A DNA stretch of 64,000 nucleotides from Turneriella sp942492915. Its GTDB lineage: Bacteria; Spirochaetota; Leptospiria; Turneriellales; Turneriellaceae. The notes below the pieces were generated by a model. It had not been told where the DNA came from. It saw only the letters and a list, made by a program, of their open reading frames with translations, and did not search any database. The stretch lies in NCBI GenBank assembly GCA_942492915.1, contig OW818662.1:1240001-1304000 (forward strand). The letters are read 5' to 3'. Position numbers and translations under genes: made by a program. Shown here one piece after another: positions 32,564 through 41,589 of the stretch (position 1 is the first letter of the stretch; each line of letters starts with the position of its first letter).

Positions 32564-34633
32564 ATGCCAGCGCCACAAATGCCCGGTCTCGCATCGGGAA
32601 TAGACACCAAAGACATTATTCGTAAGCTCGTCGAGGTTGAAAAGGCCCCGATTGTACGCCTTGAGAATAACAAAAAAGACCTGTCTGACACGACCAAAGC
32701 CCTCAATGAATTAAGAAAACGCACTAAAACATTGCAAGATGCGTTGCACGCCATGGCGTCTTTCGAAGCGGCATTTGAGCAAAAACGGTTGAACTCCACA
32801 CCTGCGGGCGTGGTCGATGGCACAGTACGAAAGAATGCACCCCCGTCGCGCCATACGCTGCAGGTGCTGAAGCTGGCCTCGAACCTGAGTTTCGCAAGTG
32901 CTCCGCAATCGTTACGCAAAAAGCTGCCAGCGGCAAAGATCAAGATTGGGGCTACCAGCTCTGAGTTCACCGGCGGCACTCTGCAATCGCTACGCGAGCA
33001 TTTGCAAAAATACCACAGCAAAGATGTCACGACGAAGACCGTGCAGGTCAAGGACGACGAATCAATCCTCATTATAGACAGCGTTGCGCAGGGTGAAGAT
33101 GCCCTGGTGAAAATTGAAGACCCGGATGGTCTGTTGCGGAGTCTAGGGCTACTCTCAGCCGCCGCAACACCTGATTTTGGTAAGGGCCAGCAGAAAGAGG
33201 CCGCGAAAGACGCAGTTGACCCCAAGAAAGAAACGGAGAAGCCTGAGACAGTCGAGAAAGAACGCTGGATGATAAATCCCCAGCAGCTCGAAACGGCGAA
33301 CGGAGCCAAGGGTGTGCCCGCTGAAGACAAGAAGTCAGTCACGATACCCGAAGATTCTGCGAGCCGTTTCAAATTTCTGCCGGGCCAGAATACAGAAGAG
33401 AGGCGCCTGACGAGCATCTCGGTGTCGTCGATGGCGTCACTCGGTTCAGAAGAAGCAGACGACGCGCCCGATTCGCTCAGCGACGGGGTGCGCGACAATA
33501 TCAACATCAAGGGAATCGAGCTCGAAACGTACAACATCACCCGAACCCGGCAGAAAGAGCTGATGAAACGCGCCGACTATGGTGTTGTTCTGAAATACGC
33601 AGACCGTGAAGAAAAAATTGCGTTTAACGGCAAATCCGGTGCGCAGGTGCTGCCGGTTGCGAAAGGATTGACTGCGGTTGAGTTTTATGCGCACGGCACA
33701 GATATTATTTTCGAACCGCTCGAGTTGACGTACGCAGTAAAGGCGCCGCCAAAAATCGACCACACTGAATCAAAAGACGAAAAGACGCTGGCAGAGGCAG
33801 AGCAACGAAAGATATTTCCGAATCTCTTGCGCGCGGCGCAGAATGCGCAACTGAAGATCGACGGTATCGCCATTAGCCGCAAGGCGAACAGCAACCTCGC
33901 CGACATCATCGAAGGCGTCTCGCTGAACCTGCTCAAGACCTCTCCCGATAATGTTGAGACAGAGATTCTGAACGACAATGACGCGGCCAAAAAGCAGGTG
34001 CTCGGTTTCGTCAAGGCATACAACGAACTTCTGCAGTTTTCAGAAGACGCAGCGAAGACGGCTAAAATCAAAGAAGCCGGGAAATACCGCGAAATGCGGC
34101 AAGAGTCGGGAATTCTCGCGACGAACGCGACGATTCGGCAACTTGTGAATGGATTAAAAGTTCACACTTCCAATGCGTACCCGACAAACCGCGACCCGCA
34201 TGTGCGCACGCTCACACAGATCGGTATCTCAACCGGTGCGATTGGCGGCAAGCGCGAAGAAGTGATCAAAGGTTATCTTGAGGTCGATGAGGCGAAACTC
34301 AGCCAGATGCTCGCCGAGCACCCTGCCGCAGTCAAAGAGCTGTTTGCAATCGATACGAACGGCGATTTGCGCATCGATAACGGCTATGCGCATGTTACGG
34401 AAAATTTTCTCGAACCTTACACCCGTTTCACGCGCGGACTCATATCAGAGCAGATTAAATCGAACGCTGAGCGCGTGAAGCAGCTCGACCGCGACATCAA
34501 ACGCCAGGAAGAGCACGTGAAGACTTACGAAACGAAGCTCAAAACGAAGTTCGGTTATATGGAAAGTTCGGTACAGAAGAGCAAATCTACCGGGACGTTT
34601 CTCAAGCAAAAGCTTGGTGGCGGCGATCGTTAG
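32564..34633 (+). CDS. fliD: flagellar filament cap protein FliD
   Basis: The 689-residue protein starts with the FliD N-terminal pattern (MPGLASGIDTKDIIRKLVEVEKAPI) and ends with FliD C-terminal features (VHTSNAYPTNRD, LTQIGISTG, a helical end near residue 660). It caps the growing flagellar filament and aids flagellin assembly in the periplasm. About residues 205-325 form a charged, low-complexity insertion (KETEKPETVEKERW; SEEADDAPDSLSD). The start is chosen at the first ATG with GGAG 14 bases upstream, a little far. No other flagellar gene is adjacent. Confidence 0.9.
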   Translation: MPAPQMPGLASGIDTKDIIRKLVEVEKAPIVRLENNKKDLSDTTKALNELRKRTKTLQDALHAMASFEAAFEQKRLNSTPAGVVDGTVRKNAPPSRHTLQVLKLASNLSFASAPQSLRKKLPAAKIKIGATSSEFTGGTLQSLREHLQKYHSKDVTTKTVQVKDDESILIIDSVAQGEDALVKIEDPDGLLRSLGLLSAAATPDFGKGQQKEAAKDAVDPKKETEKPETVEKERWMINPQQLETANGAKGVPAEDKKSVTIPEDSASRFKFLPGQNTEERRLTSISVSSMASLGSEEADDAPDSLSDGVRDNINIKGIELETYNITRTRQKELMKRADYGVVLKYADREEKIAFNGKSGAQVLPVAKGLTAVEFYAHGTDIIFEPLELTYAVKAPPKIDHTESKDEKTLAEAEQRKIFPNLLRAAQNAQLKIDGIAISRKANSNLADIIEGVSLNLLKTSPDNVETEILNDNDAAKKQVLGFVKAYNELLQFSEDAAKTAKIKEAGKYREMRQESGILATNATIRQLVNGLKVHTSNAYPTNRDPHVRTLTQIGISTGAIGGKREEVIKGYLEVDEAKLSQMLAEHPAAVKELFAIDTNGDLRIDNGYAHVTENFLEPYTRFTRGLISEQIKSNAERVKQLDRDIKRQEEHVKTYETKLKTKFGYMESSVQKSKSTGTFLKQKLGGGDR

Positions 34634-34689
34634 GCGCTTTGAACTGCAATTCTGATAGACGAAAAGTGTGAGATGCCGCTCTCTGCCAC

Positions 34690-35607
34690 ATGGCAGCCAC
34701 TAAAAAAGTAAGTGTTGTAGTACCGACGCTGAACGAAGAGCGCGATTTACCAGTTCTGCTCGATTCACTGAAAGCGCAGACATTTCGCGATTTTGAGATT
34801 ATTGTCGGCGATGCGGGTTCAAAAGACCGCACCAGGCAGATAGCAGAAGAACATGGTGCGCGCGTTGTCGAGGGCGGTATGCCGGGCGTCGGGCGCAACC
34901 GGGGCGCTGCCGTTGCGAACGGCGAATACCTGTTTTTTTTCGACGCCGACGTCTCGCTGCCGGCAGATTTTCTGGCGAACGCTGTAAACGAAATGGACAG
35001 CGAATTCATTGATCTCGCAACCTGCGCATTTTATCCGCTGTCAGATTTAAGGCTCGACAAGATTCTATTTTCATTTGCGAACCTATCGGTGAAGATGAAC
35101 GCCAACGGTAACCCACGGGCCGCAGGCTTTTGTATATTCATCACCAAGCGCCTCTTTGACCGAATTGGTGGTTTCGATGAGAGCTTGCGCCTCGCTGAAG
35201 ACCACGATCTTGTCGATCGCGCTGCGAAATTCAGGCCGCTGCATGTGCTCAAATCAACTTCGCTGCACGTGAGCGTTCGACGCCTTGCAAAAGAAGGCCG
35301 CTTCTCGCTCATTCAGAAGTATTTTCAGGTAGAGATGCACCTGATGACTAAAGGTAAAGTGCGCGACGACATCATCGAATATGAGTTTGGTAACTTCAAA
35401 GATGAAAGCAAAGAACCAGTCAAGAAGGCGATGGACCAGTTTGAAGAGCGACTGATAAAGCTCGAAGAGCAGTACAATGACTGGTCGGCGAAAGTACAAA
35501 ACCTGCCGGTTATGGAGCGTGTACGGGAAACACAGGGCCGCATCAAGCAGAGCGCCGATGCGCTGTCGCAGAGCCTCAGAGAATTATTTTCCGCCAAACA
35601 GGCATAG
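34690..35607 (+). CDS. family 2 glycosyltransferase
   Basis: The 305-residue protein has the GT-A fold: an N-terminal VSVVVPTLNEERDLP strand, the metal-binding Asp-Ala-Asp at 85-87 (FFFDADV), and an acceptor-side ED in SLRLAEDHDL. It probably transfers a sugar to a lipid or polysaccharide at the cytoplasmic membrane. The C-terminal 70 residues are a coiled-coil-like extension (EERLIKLEEQYNDW). It follows fliD by 56 bases. Confidence 0.85.
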   Translation: MAATKKVSVVVPTLNEERDLPVLLDSLKAQTFRDFEIIVGDAGSKDRTRQIAEEHGARVVEGGMPGVGRNRGAAVANGEYLFFFDADVSLPADFLANAVNEMDSEFIDLATCAFYPLSDLRLDKILFSFANLSVKMNANGNPRAAGFCIFITKRLFDRIGGFDESLRLAEDHDLVDRAAKFRPLHVLKSTSLHVSVRRLAKEGRFSLIQKYFQVEMHLMTKGKVRDDIIEYEFGNFKDESKEPVKKAMDQFEERLIKLEEQYNDWSAKVQNLPVMERVRETQGRIKQSADALSQSLRELFSAKQA

Positions 35608-36960
35608 TCATTTAAGACCGGCACCAGAAATAAAGCGGCTATACCAATAGCCGCTGTCTTTGATCGTGCGCTTCTGTGTCAGGTAGTCGACGTGCGTGAG
35701 GCCAAAACGCGCGTGGTACCCCTCGGCCCATTCAAAATTGTCGAGCAGAGACCAGGCAAAATAGCCAGCGATGTTAACGCCTTCCTGTTTTGCTTTCAAA
35801 ACAGCAGTCAGGTATGAGCGCAGATAATCGATACGGTAGTTGTCGGCGACGCGTCCCGCGACTACCTGATCGTGAAATGCCGCGCCGTTTTCTGTGATGT
35901 AAAGTTTGCGTATCTCTTTGTACGAGCCATATTTCTTGAGCAGGTCATAGATGCCTTGAGGAAAGATTTCCCAGCGCATGGCTGTTTCGCTGACCGCAGG
36001 GTCGTTCTTCAGCTCGCGCCAGTGCACGTACGGAACCATGCGGCTGTATTTTACGCGTTTGCGCGTGTAGGTGTTGAGCCCCCAGAAGTCGAAATCAAAT
36101 TGCAGGCTTTCCATGTCGCCCGATCGAATGTGTTTCTCAATCTTGCGAAGCGCCGGAAAGTGCTGCGTCGGGTATCCCCGCCCGAGAACCGGCTCCAGGT
36201 AGAAGGTATTAAAGAGGGTATCGAACCGGGAAGCCGCTAGTATGTCGCGTGGCCTGTCGCTTGCCGCATACGCCGCCGTGGCCGAAATCGTTGTACCGAT
36301 TTCAGCCTGCGGGCAGGTTGCCCTGACGACGCGCGCCGCGGCCGCCTGCGCCAGCAGCACATGGTGGCTGGCGGCGAAAAAACCCTTGAGGGATCTTCTG
36401 CCGGGAGCGTGCAGACCCAGCAGGTTGCCGAGCGACAAAAAGATCATGGGCTCGTTAAAGATGATGAAATCTTTCACCCGGTCACCGAGGCGGCGGCTTA
36501 CGATCTCAGCGAAGTCTTCAAAGCGGCGAATCGTGTCCCGGTTTCTCCATCCCCCCGAATTTTCAAGGTATTGCGGCAGGTCCCAGTGGTAGAGCGTCAC
36601 AAAAGGTCTGATGCCAGCCGCCAGCAGTTTGTCGGTAAGCCGGTTGTAAAAATCGCTGCCGCGGATGTTTTCTGCACCGCCCGCTGATGGTTGAATGCGT
36701 GGCCACGATATGGAGAACCGGTAAGCCTGCAGCTGCAGTTTCTGCATGATCGCCACGTCTTCGTCGACGCGGTGGTAATGGTCGCAGGCGGTATTTCCGT
36801 TTTCGCGGTTTTTTATTTTTCTGCGGCGTTTGGTAAACGTGTCCCAGATCGAATTTGTTTTTCCGTCGGCGTCGTGTGCTCCTTCAATCTGGTACGCGGA
36901 TGTTGCCGCGCCGAAAACGAAATCGCCGAAATCTGAACCTTTGATCTCTGCCGCGTTCAC
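35608..36960 (-). CDS. family 1 beta-glucosidase
   Basis: The 450-residue protein is a GH1 glycosidase acting on beta-linked glucose or galactose. The acid/base Glu170 is in the motif FNEP, the nucleophile Glu357 is in ITENG, and YHWDLPQ and WSLLDNFEWAEGY complete the active site. No signal peptide is present, so it is cytoplasmic. Translation begins at GTG, overlapping the stop of the preceding diacylglycerol-kinase gene (GTGA). Confidence 0.95.
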   Translation of the reverse strand: MNAAEIKGSDFGDFVFGAATSAYQIEGAHDADGKTNSIWDTFTKRRRKIKNRENGNTACDHYHRVDEDVAIMQKLQLQAYRFSISWPRIQPSAGGAENIRGSDFYNRLTDKLLAAGIRPFVTLYHWDLPQYLENSGGWRNRDTIRRFEDFAEIVSRRLGDRVKDFIIFNEPMIFLSLGNLLGLHAPGRRSLKGFFAASHHVLLAQAAAARVVRATCPQAEIGTTISATAAYAASDRPRDILAASRFDTLFNTFYLEPVLGRGYPTQHFPALRKIEKHIRSGDMESLQFDFDFWGLNTYTRKRVKYSRMVPYVHWRELKNDPAVSETAMRWEIFPQGIYDLLKKYGSYKEIRKLYITENGAAFHDQVVAGRVADNYRIDYLRSYLTAVLKAKQEGVNIAGYFAWSLLDNFEWAEGYHARFGLTHVDYLTQKRTIKDSGYWYSRFISGAGLK

Positions 36961-38018
36961 TCGCCGCGAATACCCAAGAAGCGAATGTGCGGGCCGACGC
37001 TCACGTGCATCGTCTGCATGCCGGTAAAAAGCTCGCCGTCGAGGCAGGGATTTAGACCTTCGGCTTCGCGCGAAACAATGTCGATCGTTTCAGAAGTCGT
37101 TTGCACCAGTTCTTTGCCGATGTAATCGTTGCCCGCAAAAAGATTCGGCAGGTTGGCAAAAACCTCGTGTGGCTGCAGGTAACCTACATGCATATGCAGC
37201 TTTTTGTCCCGGTCAGCCTGCGCGAAGAGTTTGATGAGGTTCTTGATTTCGATCGCGATCGAGCCGACGTTCAGCGTGTTGATGCGTTTGAATGGTACCG
37301 GCTTGCCATCGACCTTGACGTCGACAGCGACTGCATCGAAGACATCGTTCGAATAGTTGATGACGTCTTTCGGCATATAGCCTTCGACCCATGATCCCTT
37401 AAACGCGGTCGAGGTAAAGGTTTTCGTGATCACCTCGATGACCGTCTGCAGCGAAGGTTTGTGGCTCTCGTAGTATTTATTAAAGAACTTCTGCGCAATG
37501 CCTGCAAGCGCACCTGAGAAGGCGAGTTTTCGGTATGATTTGCCGAGGTGTTCTTTCGTGTATTTGCCCTCGATAATAAAAGTTCTTAGCGGCATCGGGT
37601 CGGGCAGCTGCCCATGATCCAAGATCTTGCGGATTTTTTTCAGAATCTTGAAAGTGCCGCCGTGCGCTCCGACTTTTTTCGCCAGAAAGTCGATCGTGCC
37701 GCCATTAGTGGGCACAAAAATTGGCATGTGCTGCTCGATCGCTTCTCGCTTGGTCTTGTCGAGAATTTCAAGGTACGTGTTGATTACCCAGTGTATGGTG
37801 CCGTCGCCGCCATCGCAGACAATATAGGGTACCTTATGCGCCGCAAATTCTGATAAGATTGATTTGAGCTGATCGATGTTGCGGCTCTCTTTCACGAGGC
37901 CGTGTTTGCCTATGGTGCGTTGTAACTCTTTGCTCCGGTGCGAAGAGGCCGCGTTTTTACCTGCGTACGGGTTTGTAATGATTCCCAGCGGCGGGTGGGG
38001 AACTGTCGTTTCTTTCAT
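36957..38018 (-). CDS. diacylglycerol kinase-like lipid kinase
   Basis: The 353-residue protein has the DAGK catalytic domain with the nucleotide-binding signature GGDGT at 70-74 (CDGGDGTIHWVIN), the N-terminal ITNPYAGKN and the VPTNGGTIDF motif. It phosphorylates a lipid such as diacylglycerol, or is a related YegS-like enzyme. The C-terminal beta domain is present. It is coupled to the glucosidase by a 4-base overlap; why these two travel together is unclear. Confidence 0.85.
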   Translation of the reverse strand: MKETTVPHPPLGIITNPYAGKNAASSHRSKELQRTIGKHGLVKESRNIDQLKSILSEFAAHKVPYIVCDGGDGTIHWVINTYLEILDKTKREAIEQHMPIFVPTNGGTIDFLAKKVGAHGGTFKILKKIRKILDHGQLPDPMPLRTFIIEGKYTKEHLGKSYRKLAFSGALAGIAQKFFNKYYESHKPSLQTVIEVITKTFTSTAFKGSWVEGYMPKDVINYSNDVFDAVAVDVKVDGKPVPFKRINTLNVGSIAIEIKNLIKLFAQADRDKKLHMHVGYLQPHEVFANLPNLFAGNDYIGKELVQTTSETIDIVSREAEGLNPCLDGELFTGMQTMHVSVGPHIRFLGIRGE

Positions 38019-38029
38019 GGCAGCCCTGC

Positions 38030-38518
38030 TTACTGAAGCAGCTCTTTGATAACTTCGAAATCCTTCTCTATGCCTTTGCGAAATGAGCTGGCAATCTGTG
38101 ATTCAAGCAGGCCCCCGATGAGCGCCAGGTTGACTTTCACCGTGATCTCGTATTCTCGCCGCGAGCTGGCTTCTGATTCGCCGATGTATTTTGTGACGCC
38201 CGAGATGCGCAGCCGGTCGGGGTTCTGTTCTTGCATCACTTCAAACCGGTTGATCTTCGATTCGGTGTCAAAGCGCGCGGTTTCGGTCATGTTCAAAAAC
38301 CCAGTGGGAACCATCGCACGCACAGCCTCGGGAATTTTATCTGAAAAGGAAAAGGCCCGTTTGGTTGTAATCACACTGCCTTCGTGCTTACGGTCGAGTA
38401 TTTCTTGTTTTTTGAGCGCTTCTTGTTTCGAAACGTCTTCAAAGCGTCGCTCACGGGCGGCGAGTACCTTGTCTACCGAAGCGGGAAAATTCTGGACGAG
38501 CTTAAAGGTCTGTGCCAT
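38030..38518 (-). CDS. SRPBCC/START-like small protein (DUF2505-type)
   Basis: From the ATG at 38518 the 162-residue protein has a START-type pattern: a first strand FKLVQNFPASVDKVLAA, a long helix, then strands leading to a C-terminal helix (ASSFRKGIEKDFEVIKELL), as in the DUF2505 family. These bind small hydrophobic ligands. There is no signal peptide. Upstream in-frame codons would add a proline-rich segment, which I reject. It follows the kinase-glucosidase pair in the same direction. Confidence 0.65.
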   Translation of the reverse strand: MAQTFKLVQNFPASVDKVLAARERRFEDVSKQEALKKQEILDRKHEGSVITTKRAFSFSDKIPEAVRAMVPTGFLNMTETARFDTESKINRFEVMQEQNPDRLRISGVTKYIGESEASSRREYEITVKVNLALIGGLLESQIASSFRKGIEKDFEVIKELLQ

Positions 38519-38722
38519 GGTTAAACCCGACTGCAATGCCGGAAACCGGGTCGGTGTGAAAAGTGATAAATCAGCCCGCCTTTCCGGGCCGTTTGAAAAT
38601 CGCCTGATCAGTCGGCCCGGGTGTTTTTGGGCTTGCTGCGGTGGGGCCACTTTCTGAGCAATAACCCAGGCGATAGGCAAGTTTTGGGACAAGTATAGCT
38701 TGCTGAATTCCGAAGGTATACC

Positions 38723-39751
38723 ATGGCCTCAGAAGAACGCATTCTGATTCTCGAGGATGACGCAGTCTTTGCGAAAGGATTGTCAGAGATACTTGCGCCC
38801 CTGGGACTATCACGTTTTACCTCATACCCAGAACGTCTCGCGGAGATTATCCGCGAATTTCAGCCGACACTGCTGATCGTCGATTACAACCTGAACCATC
38901 CGACTCTGAACGGCATCAAGGCCACGAAACTGGTGCGCCAGAATCCCGATACGAATCTGTTGCCAATTTTGTTGCTTTCGGGCGAAGATGATATGGCTGT
39001 GATAGAAGAGGCATTCAAGAGCGGTATCGACGACTATGTGCTGAAGCCTGTGATTCCGCGGTTTCTGGTCGCGAAGATTGAGAATCTGCTTTTTCAGACG
39101 CGCAAGAAGCTGAATGCGCAGGCGTTGTCGGGCCTACCTGGCAATGCTTCAATTGAAACGGAGTTCTATTTGCGCCTCGCCAAAAAGCGGCCGTTTTCGG
39201 TCGCTTATACCGATCTCGATAATTTCAAGCCTTTCAACGATGAGAAAGGCGTGAAATTGGGCGACGAGGCGATTCAGGCGATCGCACAGATTCTGTACGA
39301 GTTGCGCGCCGAGGCGACGCGCGAAGACCTCTTTATAGGCCACCTCGGCGGAGACGATTTTTTTCTGCTTGGTGGCAAAGCGCAGGTACGGACGGCGACG
39401 CACAAGTTACAGAAGCAGTTTGAATCTGCATGCCGTCGTTTTTTTACCGCATCAGAATTGAAGAACGGTCACTACCGCGGCAGCGACCGACAGGGCCAAT
39501 TTCGTTTTTTTCCGCTTTTGACGATTTCGACGGCTGTCATTAATGGCATTACCAAAGATCACGTGGCGGATTTTCTGCAGCTCACGCAGCTGGCTTCTGT
39601 CGCAAAAAAGGCCGCGAAAAAGGCGGTGAAGCGCGTCACCCATTTTGATGCAGCGACGCTGGGTGTTGCCGCGACGGAAAAAGGGCTATTCGCCGAACAG
39701 GGCGGCAGGGCCAAAAAAAATATACCCCGAGCCCGCACAGGAACAAAATAG
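38723..39751 (+). CDS. response regulator with GGDEF-type (GGDDF) output domain
   Basis: The 342-residue protein has an N-terminal receiver with phosphoacceptor Asp54, the acidic cluster EDD at 11-13, and Lys108 in LKPV. The output domain is a GGDEF fold: TDLDNFKPFND with metal Asp164, and the active loop GGDDF at 209-213 in place of GGDEF. The RxxD inhibitory site is displaced, since Leu occupies the expected Asp position. It may still make cyclic di-GMP, but the substitution leaves that open. A Lys-rich tail follows. No histidine kinase is adjacent. Confidence 0.9.
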   Translation: MASEERILILEDDAVFAKGLSEILAPLGLSRFTSYPERLAEIIREFQPTLLIVDYNLNHPTLNGIKATKLVRQNPDTNLLPILLLSGEDDMAVIEEAFKSGIDDYVLKPVIPRFLVAKIENLLFQTRKKLNAQALSGLPGNASIETEFYLRLAKKRPFSVAYTDLDNFKPFNDEKGVKLGDEAIQAIAQILYELRAEATREDLFIGHLGGDDFFLLGGKAQVRTATHKLQKQFESACRRFFTASELKNGHYRGSDRQGQFRFFPLLTISTAVINGITKDHVADFLQLTQLASVAKKAAKKAVKRVTHFDAATLGVAATEKGLFAEQGGRAKKNIPRARTGTK

Positions 39752-39799
39752 TGCTCTATCGTATGACTCAACTCCCGAAACTTCCGATAAGGAATATAT

Positions 39800-40111
39800 A
39801 TGGCAGATATAGCTAAGTATCTTATCGATTTTCTTGTCTACCTTGGGCTTGGCGCGGGAATAAGCTGGTTCTTCTTCTATTTTCGCAGACTTGATCTTTT
39901 TGGTGGCTTCATGGGAGCCGCAGTTATTGCGCTGATCGGTGCGATTCTGGGAGCGTTCTTGCTGCAAAAGCCGCTCAATCTGGTCATTGACGCACTTCAG
40001 GCGGGCCTGGGTATCAGCAACGTCAACATCATTGCGGCGCTGTTCGGCGGCGTAACCAGCGTGATGCTACTGAGCAAGATCAACAACGGGCGCAAGCGAA
40101 AAGACTACTGA
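39800..40111 (+). CDS. small membrane protein, GlsB/YeaQ-like
   Basis: The 103-residue protein has three hydrophobic helices, glycine- and alanine-rich (FFGGFMGAAVIALIGAILGAFL-type), and a basic tail, the layout of transglycosylase-associated GlsB/YeaQ proteins whose function is unsettled. AAGGA precedes the ATG. The lipoprotein gene follows three bases after the stop. Confidence 0.6.
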   Translation: MADIAKYLIDFLVYLGLGAGISWFFFYFRRLDLFGGFMGAAVIALIGAILGAFLLQKPLNLVIDALQAGLGISNVNIIAALFGGVTSVMLLSKINNGRKRKDY

Positions 40112-40114
40112 ATT

Positions 40115-40591
40115 GTGTGCCTGCGGGTTTGGCTGCCTCTGCTGCTTTTGGCTTGGTGCTCTTGCAGGCAAACTGATCATGTTGCACTAGGCGATCTGAG
40201 GCAGGGCTTTGTTCGGCCTGAATTTCAGCCAGATTTTGATGGTTGGGGGGCTGCGCGCCGGCGGCGCTTGCTGATGCAATTCTTCGTGGCACAGGGGCAG
40301 GGGTTCAATATGCAGGCCGAACCCTCACGAAAGATACAACCGCCTGACAAATATCGTCTGACTCATCTGCTCGTCGCTGCACGAAAAAATCAACACGCAA
40401 ACGGGCCGGTAAGATCGGTGACGTATGCGCTTGTACAGTTAACGACGCGGCCCCGCGATGGTGAGCAGCGCGAATGCGACAAGAGGCTCTTTGCCGCGCT
40501 TGAACAACTGGTGGGCGCAGCGCAGCGGGCAGAGCAACTACGTTTCACGATGGATACCCAATGCCGCAGTGGCGCCGCGGCATCAGACTAA
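40115..40591 (+). CDS. small lipoprotein, unknown
   Basis: The 158-residue product starts at GTG and has a signal peptide with lipobox (LLAWCSC). The mature part is basic and rich in Arg and Gln, and no family is recognised. The GTG start three bases after the preceding stop suggests translation coupled with the membrane protein. It may be an envelope partner of that protein. Confidence 0.55.
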   Translation: MCLRVWLPLLLLAWCSCRQTDHVALGDLRQGFVRPEFQPDFDGWGAARRRRLLMQFFVAQGQGFNMQAEPSRKIQPPDKYRLTHLLVAARKNQHANGPVRSVTYALVQLTTRPRDGEQRECDKRLFAALEQLVGAAQRAEQLRFTMDTQCRSGAAASD

Positions 40592-40653
40592 AGAGGGTAC
40601 GGCCCGATTTTCAGTTAGGTTTGACGCTGCAGCGACAACAGGGAGTATAAACG

Positions 40654-41589
40654 ATGAAAGAGATTATTGTCGCTGCACCCCGCGGTTTCTGCGCCGGAGT
40701 CGACAGGGCAATCTCGATAGTCGAAAAGGCGCTCGAGGTCTACGGGGCACCCCTGTATGTGCACCACGAAATTGTGCACAACAAGCATGTGGTTGAGGGA
40801 CTGCGTGAGAAAGGGGTCGTGTTCGTCGATTCAATCGAAGAGATTCCACCGTCGCAGACGGTGATCTTCAGCGCGCACGGTGTTTCACCGGCTGTCGTCG
40901 CCACTGCGAAAGAAAAGAATCTTAAAATTCTGGATGCCACCTGCCCGCTGGTGACTAAAGTTCATATTGAAGCGCGTCGTTACGCGCGCGAAGGGTACAA
41001 GATTGTCCTGATCGGGCATAAAGACCATATCGAAGCACGCGGAACGTATGGCGAAGCACCTGACCAAATCACGATCGTCGAAACGCTGGCCGACATCGAA
41101 ACGCTGCGATATTCTGCAGACGACAAGCTGGCCTACCTGACGCAGACGACGCTCTCGGTGCGCGATACGCGCGGCATAATAGGGCGCTTGCGCGAACGTT
41201 TTCCCCAGATAGAAGGACCCAGTTCGAGCGATATCTGTTATGCCACCACGAACCGCCAGGAAGCGGTTTCAGCGATCGCCCCGCAAGTCGATGTTATGTT
41301 CGTGATCGGGTCGCGCAATTCGAGCAATTCAAACCGGCTTAAAGAACTCGCCGAATCCGAAGGCTCCCGCGCATACCTGATCGACAGCGCAGCTGATATC
41401 ACGAGCGAACATTTTGGTGGTGTTCAAGCCGTCGGCCTGACGGCCGGCGCGTCAGCTCCCGAAGTTCTCGTACAGCAGGTGACCGAACGTTTGCGCAACG
41501 AATTCGGTTTTGCAAACGTCAGGGAGCTGCGCCTCAAAGACGAAGACGTCATATTTAAATTGCCCAAAGAACTCCTTTCAGCATCGTGA
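40654..41589 (+). CDS. ispH: 4-hydroxy-3-methylbut-2-enyl diphosphate reductase
   Basis: The 311-residue enzyme is the last step of the non-mevalonate isoprenoid pathway, making IPP and DMAPP. The three iron-sulfur ligands are Cys13, Cys97 and Cys195. Substrate residues His42 and His75, and Glu127 in the HKDHIEARGT stretch, are present, as are LTQTTLS and GSRNSSNSNR. GGGAG precedes the ATG; TTGACG/TATAAA upstream could be a promoter with long spacing (19). It overlaps the following TPR gene by a GTGA. Confidence 0.95.
   Translation: MKEIIVAAPRGFCAGVDRAISIVEKALEVYGAPLYVHHEIVHNKHVVEGLREKGVVFVDSIEEIPPSQTVIFSAHGVSPAVVATAKEKNLKILDATCPLVTKVHIEARRYAREGYKIVLIGHKDHIEARGTYGEAPDQITIVETLADIETLRYSADDKLAYLTQTTLSVRDTRGIIGRLRERFPQIEGPSSSDICYATTNRQEAVSAIAPQVDVMFVIGSRNSSNSNRLKELAESEGSRAYLIDSAADITSEHFGGVQAVGLTAGASAPEVLVQQVTERLRNEFGFANVRELRLKDEDVIFKLPKELLSAS

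Noticed and set aside
38680..38706. Sequence resembling a sigma-54 promoter (GG-10-GC) before the response regulator
   Set aside because: The GG/GC spacing is right, but the TTGC before -12 is absent and no activator gene is near.
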